From contig CALLCD010000139.1 in the NCBI GenBank assembly GCA_938049795.1, forward strand, positions 1 to 35,129: DNA of 35,129 nucleotides, in the 5' to 3' direction. The stretch comes from an uncultured Hyphomonadaceae bacterium (lineage in GTDB: Bacteria; Pseudomonadota; Alphaproteobacteria; Caulobacterales; Hyphomonadaceae). Position 1 is the stretch's first letter. Every line of letters starts with the position of its first letter. The notes under the pieces were generated by a model. It had not been told where the DNA came from, searched no databases, and worked only from the letters and a program-made list of their open reading frames with translations. Of the stretch, positions 1-7,563 are shown one piece after another. The position numbers and the translations under genes were made by a program.

Positions 1-626
1 GCGCCTGCACCGGCTTGGCCGCGGCCCTGGATTGTGCCGGAATTGTTGACATTGATGACGGTGCCGCCAGCAACGCCTTCAGCGGAAAAGCCTGCGCCCA
101 AATTACCAGCGCCGGCATCGATTGAGCCGGCATTGTTCAGGGTGAAATCTGTTGCGGTGGCGTTGGTGTAGACCGTGCCATTGCGTTGGTCGGCCGTGCC
201 GAGGATCACGCCGTCATTGTTCAGAGTGGCGCCGTCGCCATCAATCTGGACGACGCGGCTGTCGCCGTTCAGGGTGCCGGTTGCGGTGTTGTTGACAATT
301 CCGCCGAGCGTGCCGTCTGCAACCTGAACTGTCTGGCTGCCATTGATTGTGGCCAATGTGCCGGCATTTGTCAGTGTGACATCATCATTAGCGAATAGAA
401 CAACAGGAGCGCCATCAACGGTGCTTGTGGTTCCGGCAGCAACGGAGATGGTCTCGCCATTTGCCTGGCTTGTGATGGTCATGGTGTTGCCGTCCGCGAC
501 TACGGTTTGCGCACTTGCAGCGGCAAAGAGACCGGACGCGGAGATCAGCGTAACGAGAGATGCGGACGTTTTCAGAGCTGCGTTCAAGCGCGACTTCTGT
601 CCAGAGGTGGGAGGAGTGTGAGACAT
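1..626 (-). CDS. Autotransporter-like / beta-helix repeat surface protein, N-terminal part (runs off left edge)
   Basis: Manual translation from ATG at 626 (minus) is open to the window edge (~208 aa): MSHTPPTSGQKSRLNAALKTSASLVTLISASGLFAAASAQTVVADGNTMTITSQANGETISVAAG...LNNDGVILG...LNNAGSIDAG...VNNSGTIQGRG. Long signal peptide ending ASA-Q plus repeated NN-x-G-x-I beta-helix units; AAGGG RBS upstream. Not in the supplied ORF track. Confidence 0.8.
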   Translation of the reverse strand, partial: MSHTPPTSGQKSRLNAALKTSASLVTLISASGLFAAASAQTVVADGNTMTITSQANGETISVAAGTTSTVDGAPVVLFANDDVTLTNAGTLATINGSQTVQVADGTLGGIVNNTATGTLNGDSRVVQIDGDGATLNNDGVILGTADQRNGTVYTNATATDFTLNNAGSIDAGAGNLGAGFSAEGVAGGTVINVNNSGTIQGRGQAGAG

Positions 627-742
627 AATAATAGCCCTTAGCTGTCATGACGAATAGAAACTTGTTGTGACCGAATGCTGCGTTGATGGAGCGGCATGAA
701 ATGCCTGAGGGGAGGGTCCGCAGCACCCGGTCACAGGAATAA

Positions 743-768
743 GTCGTGCGAGGGGCGGGAGGGGTTCA
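743..768 (-). promoter_or_regulatory. Putative ECF sigma promoter TGAACC-N16-CGAC upstream of the autotransporter-like gene
   Basis: Minus strand reads ...ATATTGAACC-CCTCCCGCCCCTCGCA-CGAC...; same hexamer, 16-nt spacer and CGAC as at 2104-2129 and 3518-3543. Confidence 0.6.
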
Positions 769-796
769 ATATTTCTCAAAAGAATGTGCGTCGATT

Positions 797-834
797 GTAA
801 AAATGCAAAAAACGCAAGGGGTTAACCTTGCGTT
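797..834 (-). terminator. Rho-independent terminator of the S8 peptidase gene
   Basis: Perfect 9-bp inverted repeat AACGCAAGG (811-819) / CCTTGCGTT (826-834) with 6-nt loop, followed on the minus strand by TTTTTTGCATTTTT; just downstream of the stop at 866. Confidence 0.85.
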
Positions 835-865
835 CTTCTGCGATGTTGCGATGTGGTGTGTGGTG

Positions 866-2071
866 CTATGGCTGCGTTGCCGGTGGCTGACAGTCACCCG
901 ACAACCGTGCCAGACCACGTCCGTAAACCGGATCAGGCCCCGTTTGGCCCAGATCAACCGCGTCTGCACTGATTTTTGCGCGCGCGGTTTCGGTGTCCAG
1001 GCTGCCGGAGCGGGCGATATTGCTGGCGACGAGGGCTGTGACAAAAGGGGTCGCAACCGAGGTGCCGCTGAGATATTGGCTGCTCGATCCATTGTGGACG
1101 AAAATATCGACCCCGGGCGCAGAAAAATCGACATGGTCGCCGTGGATCGCTTGTGCATAGATGTTGCGCGATTGATCAATGGCGGTGACGGCGATGACAT
1201 CCTGGTAGGCTGCCGGATAGCGCGGCGCAGCATTTGGTCCGTCATTGCCGACAGCGGCGACCAGAATCATGCCTTGATTTGTGGCGCGCTGGACCACGCG
1301 GTCGAGGATGACATTATAGGGGCCAGCGAGGCTGATATTCACAAGCTGGACGCCTGATGCGCCCATCCAGTCGATCGCCTGAATAATCTCCGGAACGCCC
1401 GCGCCGCGTTGTTCGGCCTCGTCACCCGGGATCACAGACGCGCTGTAAAGTTCTGCATCGGCCAGCCGGCCCTTGCCAACAAGAAGATCGGCAATCGCCG
1501 TGCCATGCGCGCTGCCGCCGCCCGGTGTCGTGAAGGCTTTTTGAACAATCTCGACATCGGCCAGCGCCGGGCTTGATGTGTCAACAGAGCCGTCAATCAT
1601 GCCGATGCGGATATTGGCGAGACAGCCGATTTTCGGCCAGGCGAGCATGGTCTGCGCGTAAAGGCGTGGCCCGGGTTTTGTGGGCTGGGTGTCGGTGGTT
1701 GCTTCGGCGTCCGACTGGACTGTGTAGAGATGGTCGAGGCCGGCCGAGGCGCTTGGCTCCATTGTTTTCATGTCACTTATCGCGACTGCGCCGCTGACCC
1801 CGCGGGGGCGTTCAAAGTCGAGCATGATCATATCAAGGCTTTGCAAATCCGAGCGGTCATTGAGTTGGTAGCCGCGCCGTGCCGCATTGACCAGAAGCGT
1901 GTTGGCCTGCTGGTTGGTGCGGACGAGCACAATCACATTCGTGCTGCGCGCAAGCGTGTCTGCATCCTCTGAAACGAGAGCGGCTGGCGGGCTTTGCGGC
2001 GCAAAACTTTCGCAAGCGGCAAGGCTTAGCGCCGCAATAGCGCATCCAAATATCCGAACTGAAGAATGCAT
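866..2071 (-). CDS. S8 family (subtilisin-like) serine peptidase, predicted lipoprotein
   Basis: ORF 866..2089. Asp region IGMIDGSVD, His region AHGTAIADLLVG, Ser region GTSVATPFVTALVAS. Lipobox LAAC after MHSSVRIFGCAIAALS favours the start at 2071. Confidence 0.9.
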   Translation of the reverse strand: MHSSVRIFGCAIAALSLAACESFAPQSPPAALVSEDADTLARSTNVIVLVRTNQQANTLLVNAARRGYQLNDRSDLQSLDMIMLDFERPRGVSGAVAISDMKTMEPSASAGLDHLYTVQSDAEATTDTQPTKPGPRLYAQTMLAWPKIGCLANIRIGMIDGSVDTSSPALADVEIVQKAFTTPGGGSAHGTAIADLLVGKGRLADAELYSASVIPGDEAEQRGAGVPEIIQAIDWMGASGVQLVNISLAGPYNVILDRVVQRATNQGMILVAAVGNDGPNAAPRYPAAYQDVIAVTAIDQSRNIYAQAIHGDHVDFSAPGVDIFVHNGSSSQYLSGTSVATPFVTALVASNIARSGSLDTETARAKISADAVDLGQTGPDPVYGRGLARLSGDCQPPATQP

Positions 2072-2103
2072 GATCAAGCCTTTTCCCATTATGTAGAAGG
2101 TCT

Positions 2104-2129
2104 GTCGGTTCAGCGATTGTATAGGTTCA
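2104..2129 (-). promoter_or_regulatory. Putative ECF sigma promoter TGAACC-N16-CGAC upstream of the S8 peptidase
   Basis: Minus strand reads AAATTGAACC-TATACAATCGCTGAAC-CGACAG; 33 nt before the ATG at 2071. Confidence 0.6.
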
Positions 2130-2159
2130 ATTTAGAAATGAGAATAAGCAGGGCTGCAC

Positions 2160-3374
2160 TTAGAATCTACGGGATATGCTGAAAAATAGCCGCTGGGTGT
2201 CGGTGGCGAAGGTCTGGGCTTCGTAATGTGCATAGACAAGTGCGATTTGGAATTGAGACACGGTCGTGCTGAGCGAGAGGTCAATTTCCTTGCCATAGCT
2301 TGCTGATCCGCGTTCGGCGTCAAACCAGTGATAACTGGCTTTGGCCTTTATATCATCGAGAAACCCGCCGCTGCCAATCGACCAGGTGCCCGACAGCGCG
2401 AGATCGCGCACGCCGTCTGGTGGGGTGATGAGGAATATGTCGGCTTCGCCCTGGAATTTGTGCAAGGTGGCGACGGGGGTCTGGAAGGATTGTCCGTCGC
2501 CTGCGCCGAGTGTTTCAGCGCGAAATCCGGCTTTGAGCGGGCCAAAGAAGGCTTGAGCGCCTGCGAGCCAATAGTCGGCACTGTAATCTACTGGATTGTC
2601 GGCAAAATCTCTCTGGCGCGCATAAGCGGCTTCGACATCGAGGCCAATTGTGTCGCGGTGCCAGCGGCCGTCAAATCGAACGCCGGAGGTGCGGGAGGCA
2701 TTGGTGTTGTCGAGCGCTTCTTGCGGGCCGGTTTCAAGGTCGAGGGCGTAATGAAAGGCACCGATCCGGCCGATCGGGGTCTGGATATTGGCGTTGAGGA
2801 AGTAGGAGTCGCCGCGAAACCGGCCATTTGGATTGTCTGCGCCGAGCGCGCGATTGACGCGGTTGAAATAGCCCGCCTGGAAGGTTGAGCCCTGATCTGT
2901 GCGCCATGAGATATGGGCGGCATCGAATGTCTGGTCGTTCTGGCGGAAGGCGAAGGTTCCGATAAAGCGTTCATCGTCAATGGCGAGCCGTTGGCGGCCA
3001 AAGGTGAGGAAGGACTGGTCGGTCAGGCGGGCGGTCAATTGGAGGCGGTTAAGCTCAAAACTGTTCGGGTCGAGGACGACGGGCCGGTCTGGATTGTTGC
3101 CCGTGCCATCGTCGAAATCATTGACCAGAGCCAGGACCGCTTCGCCTTCGATCAGAGCGGAAAACCGCTTCAGAAACGAGCTTTCCAGCCCCAATCTCAA
3201 AGAGGTTGTCAGCGCGGTGGCGTCGAGCTCGCTTGCGTCTTCTTTGGCGTGTTCAAACCGCAACCGCGCATCGCCAAACAGCACGGGCGCGGCACCGCCA
3301 CCATCTGCATGGGCCGGCAAAATCGTCATCCCGCTAAGAGAGCTGATGGCAAGTCCTACAAAATACCGTAGCAC
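2160..3374 (-). CDS. Alginate-export-like outer membrane porin
   Basis: 404 aa, GTG start with AAGGA RBS, signal peptide (PAHADG), DARLRFE...LTFGRQRL...DDERFIGTFAFRQNDQTFDA typical of the Alginate_exp family, C-terminal ...LFFSISRRF beta-signal. Confidence 0.8.
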   Translation of the reverse strand: MLRYFVGLAISSLSGMTILPAHADGGGAAPVLFGDARLRFEHAKEDASELDATALTTSLRLGLESSFLKRFSALIEGEAVLALVNDFDDGTGNNPDRPVVLDPNSFELNRLQLTARLTDQSFLTFGRQRLAIDDERFIGTFAFRQNDQTFDAAHISWRTDQGSTFQAGYFNRVNRALGADNPNGRFRGDSYFLNANIQTPIGRIGAFHYALDLETGPQEALDNTNASRTSGVRFDGRWHRDTIGLDVEAAYARQRDFADNPVDYSADYWLAGAQAFFGPLKAGFRAETLGAGDGQSFQTPVATLHKFQGEADIFLITPPDGVRDLALSGTWSIGSGGFLDDIKAKASYHWFDAERGSASYGKEIDLSLSTTVSQFQIALVYAHYEAQTFATDTQRLFFSISRRF

Positions 3375-3517
3375 AAGTGATCCTTTGGTTGCAGACGTCG
3401 GCTGAGACTATGTCGCATTCGGTGAGATGATCAATGTTATAAGTTTGTCTATCAAAAATAGAAAGGTCGACTATGGGCATATGCGAGGCCGAAAGTGATA
3501 TCAAATTTGGGATATTT

Positions 3518-3543
3518 TGAACCTTTCTGGCCGCTGCTTCGAC
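3518..3543 (+). promoter_or_regulatory. Putative ECF sigma promoter TGAACC-N16-CGAC upstream of the anti-sigma gene
   Basis: ATATTTTGAACC-TTTCTGGCCGCTGCTT-CGACAG, identical -35/-10-like elements and spacing to two other sites in the locus. Confidence 0.6.
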
Positions 3544-3620
3544 AGACCACTGTAACAAGACAGTTGTACGCACTTGCCAAAGAGATGTAACGGTAAGCGG
3601 CGGTATCTCGGGAGAATAGC

Positions 3621-4244
3621 GTGGCTATCAATTTTGAAACCCTTTCTGATGATGAGAAAAGCGCTCGTCTGCTCGACTATGTTAAAGGTCGGTTAGATGA
3701 AGCTGCGCGCGCTCAGATTGACGAAATTGCCGCTGGCTCGCCAGATGTGCGTGAGGAATTGGAGTATTATAAAGGTCTAGCTCGCGCCGCTGAGGTGGAA
3801 TTGGACCAAGAGGCGGCCCCCGGCGAGATGGGCTGGGCGCGCCTGTCGCGTGAGATTGCCGCCGAGAAAGCTGCTTCGGTGCCTGCGGCGGCAAACGATA
3901 ATGGGCGCTGGTGGCGGTATGCCGCGATGGCGCTGGCGCTTGTGGTTTCGGGGCAGTTTGCGGCGCAATTTATTCCCGCCGCTCAGGATCAGGCTGAAGA
4001 TCAGCGCTATATTCCTGCGAGCGTTCAGTCCACTGACACAATGGTTCAGGTGACATTTGTGCCCGAAGCGTCCGAAGCGTCTATTCGCAGTCTGCTGAAC
4101 GCGGCGGGCGCGAACATTGTGTCCGGCCCGTCCGCGCTTGGCATTTACGAGCTTGGGTTTATGAACGAAGCGGCGCGCGATGCGGGGCTCGAAGCGCTTG
4201 TCGGCGCGACGGATGTGGTCGAATCGGCGGCGGCTCATCGCTAG
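3621..4244 (+). CDS. Anti-sigma factor with one TM helix and a subtilase prodomain-like periplasmic C-terminus
   Basis: GTG start with GGGAG RBS. N-terminal helical anti-sigma-like region (LLDYVKGRLDEAARAQIDEIAAGSPDVREELEYYKGL) without HxxxCxxC, TM WRYAAMALALVVSGQFAAQFI, C-terminus VQVTFVPEASEASIRSLLNAAGANIVSGPSALGIYELGF...LEALVGATDVVESA. Confidence 0.75.
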   Translation: MAINFETLSDDEKSARLLDYVKGRLDEAARAQIDEIAAGSPDVREELEYYKGLARAAEVELDQEAAPGEMGWARLSREIAAEKAASVPAAANDNGRWWRYAAMALALVVSGQFAAQFIPAAQDQAEDQRYIPASVQSTDTMVQVTFVPEASEASIRSLLNAAGANIVSGPSALGIYELGFMNEAARDAGLEALVGATDVVESAAAHR

Positions 4245-4304
4245 ACGCATTTGGCGTTTCAAAACAGGATCAGTGACGGCGCAGCTCATCCGGGCGTATC
4301 GGGG

Positions 4305-4844
4305 CTATTTGTCGGCGTCGGTCAGGCAGCGCAGCAGGAGTTTCTTGGCGTGCATGATACGCGTTTTGATGGTTCCGGCGGGGCAGCTCTCAAGCTCGGC
4401 AATTTCCCGATAGGTCAGATCCTCGAAGAAAGCGAGCTGGATCGCACTGCGATGGCTGGGGCTGAGCGTTTCGACACAGGCGCGCACGCGCTGGGCGTCC
4501 TGGAATGTCTCCAGCGCGGCATGGGGCTGGGGGGCATCATCCATTGTGTTCGGGTCGGGGTCGCGCAACACGGTGCGTCCGCCCTTGCGATTGCGGTCAA
4601 CCGATTTGTTGCGCGCAATCGAGAAGATCCACGTTTTGATGGATGACCGCCCGCCAAATCGCGCCGCTGATTTCCAGACCTCCATCATGGTTTCGTGCAT
4701 AATGTCGGAGGCTTCAAACGGATCGGCAAGCCAGACCTTTGCGAACCTGTAGACGGGCTCTGAATAGGTGTCATAGAGGGTCCGCATGGCCGTCTCGTCA
4801 CCATCCGCAATTCTGGATATCAGATCAGGCTGTTCGTCTGGCAC
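4305..4844 (-). CDS. ECF-family RNA polymerase sigma factor
   Basis: sigma2 (MRTLYDTYSEPVYRFAKVWLADPFEASDIMHETMMEVWKSAARFGGRSSIKTWIFSIARNKSVDRNRK) and sigma4 (LSPSHRSAIQLAFFEDLTYREIAELESCPAGTIKTRIMHAKKLL). GTG start with GAGGGA RBS. Confidence 0.92.
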   Translation of the reverse strand: MPDEQPDLISRIADGDETAMRTLYDTYSEPVYRFAKVWLADPFEASDIMHETMMEVWKSAARFGGRSSIKTWIFSIARNKSVDRNRKGGRTVLRDPDPNTMDDAPQPHAALETFQDAQRVRACVETLSPSHRSAIQLAFFEDLTYREIAELESCPAGTIKTRIMHAKKLLLRCLTDADK

Positions 4845-4996
4845 GTCGGGGGTCCCTCATGGAAGATCATAGATTGCGTTTACCCGAATTTCGGTTTTAA
4901 TCCAGAGGAATAGAGGACTAATGACGCCAAAGTGACCCGCACTTGATAAGGGGGTTGCATGACAGCTGAACTCGCCGCAAAAGAGAGATGCGCCGT

Positions 4997-5839
4997 CTAA
5001 ACCGGCCGGTCGCCGTTCACGGTGGCGCGGCGCATGTGTCGGCGCTGTCCGGCATAGTCGTTGAGCGCATAGTGCCAACAGCAACGATTGTCCCAGAAGG
5101 CAAGCGCGCCCGCGCTCCAGCGGAAGCGGCAGGTGAAGCGCTCGTCGCGTGAATGGTTGAACAGGAAATCAAGCAGCGGCTTGCTCTCGGCCCGGCTCAT
5201 ACCGGAAAAGCGCAAGGTGAAGGCGGGGTTCACGTAAAGTCCCTTGCGGCCGCTTTCAGGATGGGTGCGGATGACGGGGTGCTCGTATTCGGGCGCCTCG
5301 GTTGCGGTGCTGGCCTGCATGGATTTGCGCGCTTGGGCGGAGTGTCCGGCGGCGCTGTATTCGCGGCTGGCGGAATGGATGGCTTTGAGCGGGGCGAGCA
5401 TGGCTTTCATCCCGTCCGAAAGCGCCTCATAGGCGGCGATCTGGTTTGCAAACAAAGTGTCCCCGCCGCTCTCGGGCACTTGGACGGCATAGAGCAGGGA
5501 GCCGAGCGCGGGCTTTTCCAGAAACGACATGTCGGTATGCCAGCCGCCGCCAAAGTTTACGGTGTCCTCGGGCTCTTTAATAATTTCCAGAAGCTCGGGA
5601 TGGTCGGCCATGCCTTTGACATAGGGGTGCACATTGAGCGTTCCAAAGCGGCGGGCAAAGGCTTTGTGCGCGTCTGGTGTCAGCCCGTTTTGATCGCGGA
5701 AGAAGATGACATGATGGTCGAGAAAGGCGCGGTGGATGGCGGTGAACTGCTCATTTGAAAGCTCGGCGGACAGGTCAATGCCGCTAATTTCTGCACCAAG
5801 CGCGCCGGCAATGGGGGAGATGGTGAGGCCGTCCGCCAC
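4997..5839 (-). CDS. TauD/TfdA-family Fe(II)/2-oxoglutarate dioxygenase
   Basis: IAGALGAEISGIDLSAELS...HHVIFFRDQ, HxD motif GGGWHTDMSFLEKPALGSLL, distal His/Arg region WDNRCCWHYALNDYAGQRRHMRRATVNGDRP. Confidence 0.9.
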   Translation of the reverse strand: MADGLTISPIAGALGAEISGIDLSAELSNEQFTAIHRAFLDHHVIFFRDQNGLTPDAHKAFARRFGTLNVHPYVKGMADHPELLEIIKEPEDTVNFGGGWHTDMSFLEKPALGSLLYAVQVPESGGDTLFANQIAAYEALSDGMKAMLAPLKAIHSASREYSAAGHSAQARKSMQASTATEAPEYEHPVIRTHPESGRKGLYVNPAFTLRFSGMSRAESKPLLDFLFNHSRDERFTCRFRWSAGALAFWDNRCCWHYALNDYAGQRRHMRRATVNGDRPV

Positions 5840-5842
5840 CCG

Positions 5843-6544
5843 CTACTCCATCCCCACCCGTGCGGCGTCTTCTGGCGTTTGCTCGGCTGTTGCCCGTATC
5901 AGCTTGGCGATGTTCTCTGCGCTCTCGGCGCCTTGGACGGCGATGGCGCGGTTGCCGATGAAGCAGGGTACGCCGCGTACACCCATTTGCATGAAGAGGT
6001 TCGCTTCGCGGGCGACGGTGTCCTTGTCGGCGTCGCCTTTGAGGAGGTCGGCGATAATGGCGCGGTCGAGGCCGATCTGTTCGCCGATATCGGCCAGCAC
6101 ATTTTTGTCGCCAATGTCACGATGGTCTTTGAAATAGGCTTCGAACAGGGCTTCTTTCGCGTCGAGCCCTTTGCCTTGACCTTGCGCCCAGTGGACGAGC
6201 CGGTGCGCATTGGTCGTGTTGGGCCGCATATTCATGTGGTCGAAGTCAAATGGAATGCCCTCGGCCTGGCCATAGTCTTCGAGCGCCGCGCGCATTTGTG
6301 CCCAGCGGTTTTTCGATGCGGATTTGGCGGTGTCATCAATGTCGCTGCCGAACTTGCCCTTCATATAGGTCTTATAGTCCATGCCGTCTTCGGGCACGGT
6401 CGGGTCAAGCTGGTAGGGGCGGAAGAGGATTTCGGTTTCGATCTCCGGCACAAGGTCAATCGCCGCTTTCAACCGGCGCAGGCCAAGCCAGCACCACGGG
6501 CAGACAAGGTCGGAGACCATTTCAATCGAGATTTTCTGGCTCAT
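5843..6544 (-). CDS. DsbA family (FrnE-like) oxidoreductase
   Basis: MSQKISIEMVSDLVCPWCWLGLRRL (CPWC), ...MGVRGVPCFIGNRAIAVQGAES. ORF extends to 6700 but MSQK at 6544 overlaps the upstream gene stop and is the better start. Confidence 0.88.
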   Translation of the reverse strand: MSQKISIEMVSDLVCPWCWLGLRRLKAAIDLVPEIETEILFRPYQLDPTVPEDGMDYKTYMKGKFGSDIDDTAKSASKNRWAQMRAALEDYGQAEGIPFDFDHMNMRPNTTNAHRLVHWAQGQGKGLDAKEALFEAYFKDHRDIGDKNVLADIGEQIGLDRAIIADLLKGDADKDTVAREANLFMQMGVRGVPCFIGNRAIAVQGAESAENIAKLIRATAEQTPEDAARVGME

Positions 6545-7563
6545 GCGGGTACGGGCTCTTTTTTGCTGGCGGCGTGTTTGAGGACGGTGAGATAATCGGG
6601 CTGGACTTCCATGCGCGCGGTGTGGCCCTTCTTTTCGAGCAGCTTGTGCGCCTCGGCGAGCCGATAGCAGGGCAGGTGCATGAACATGTGGTGCTCGCAA
6701 TGATAGTTCACCCAGTAAGGTGCAATCGTTGCGCGTTCCCAGAGGCTTGCATGGGTCGTGCGGGCATGGCGCATTGGGTCGTCATTGTCAGGGGTGACGG
6801 CGTGTTCGGCAATATTGCGCAGCCGTGTGATCATCGGGAACCATGTCGCCATCGGCAGGAGCCACAGGACGAAATAGGCCCACCATGCGCCTGCGAGTGT
6901 CAAAGCGGTGAGGAAAAGCAGATTGAAGATCAGGAAGGGGATCGCCGAGTCCCGTGCGTTCTGGGCGCGGTTTTCGCTGCCTTTGCTCTTGCGGATGTCA
7001 AGACCGAGCGCATTGGCAAACTGGTTCCGGCGTTGTTTGAAAAAGGTCTGGCCGGTCAGGTCGCGGAAAATCTTGCGCTTGAGCGAGCTTTGCGTGATCG
7101 GGAAGGGGGCCGACAGGATGAGGTCGGGGTCTTCGTCCTGCTGGGCGTATTTGTGATGTTTAAGATGATAGGGACGGTAGGATTTGAGTGAGCCGCTATA
7201 GGCCGGGCCGCAAAATAGGGTCGACAGCGCGTCATTGATGGACTGGTTCGGGTGCAATCCGCCATGGGCGGCTTCATGTTCAAGGACGGCGAGGCCTAGA
7301 ATCCGTGCGCCGATAATCATGATTGCGACCGGAATAAAGAGTGGCTGCCAGATGGCGAGCGCCATAGTTCCGAGGATCACACTCCAGCAATGAACCACCA
7401 GCATAGGGCCGATCCAGCCGCTGCGGCGGGAGACATGGCTCCATTCCCCTTTGGTAAAGAGATCGAGCGGACGTATGCGGGCAGCGACAGGCATGGCAAC
7501 AAGATAGGCTGAATTGGCGCGCGGGGAAAGATGCCGCAAGGACAGCGACTGCCTTAAATCCAC
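6541..7563 (-). CDS. Membrane fatty acid desaturase
   Basis: Histidine boxes HEAAH, HLKHHKYAQ, HCEHHMF. GTG at 7563 or internal ATG at 7494 as start. Confidence 0.88.
   Translation of the reverse strand: MDLRQSLSLRHLSPRANSAYLVAMPVAARIRPLDLFTKGEWSHVSRRSGWIGPMLVVHCWSVILGTMALAIWQPLFIPVAIMIIGARILGLAVLEHEAAHGGLHPNQSINDALSTLFCGPAYSGSLKSYRPYHLKHHKYAQQDEDPDLILSAPFPITQSSLKRKIFRDLTGQTFFKQRRNQFANALGLDIRKSKGSENRAQNARDSAIPFLIFNLLFLTALTLAGAWWAYFVLWLLPMATWFPMITRLRNIAEHAVTPDNDDPMRHARTTHASLWERATIAPYWVNYHCEHHMFMHLPCYRLAEAHKLLEKKGHTARMEVQPDYLTVLKHAASKKEPVPA

Noticed and set aside
415-726. 103-aa minus-strand ORF in the track near the left edge
   Set aside because: Low-quality Arg/Cys/His-rich translation, out of frame with the autotransporter-like reading frame that has signal peptide and repeats.
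746-1357. 203-aa plus-strand ORF antisense to the S8 peptidase
   Set aside because: It crosses the terminator hairpin and runs antisense to conserved catalytic regions; no domain support.
3547-3595. Two TGTAAC hexamers between the ECF-like motif and the anti-sigma start
   Set aside because: TGTAAC also resembles some ECF -35 elements, but neither has a consistent -10 partner at 16-17 nt, unlike the shared TGAACC-N16-CGAC motif.
4825-4860. 11-codon upstream ORF (MRDPRRARRTA) overlapping the ECF sigma GTG start
   Set aside because: No RBS precedes its ATG; the GAGGGA overlapping it is well placed as the RBS of the sigma GTG, so it is probably incidental.
4845-4996. Search for the shared ECF motif upstream of the sigma gene (autoregulation)
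   Set aside because: Only weak look-alikes (e.g. GCAACC ... GTCA) were seen; no TGAACC-N16-CGAC, so no feature was called.
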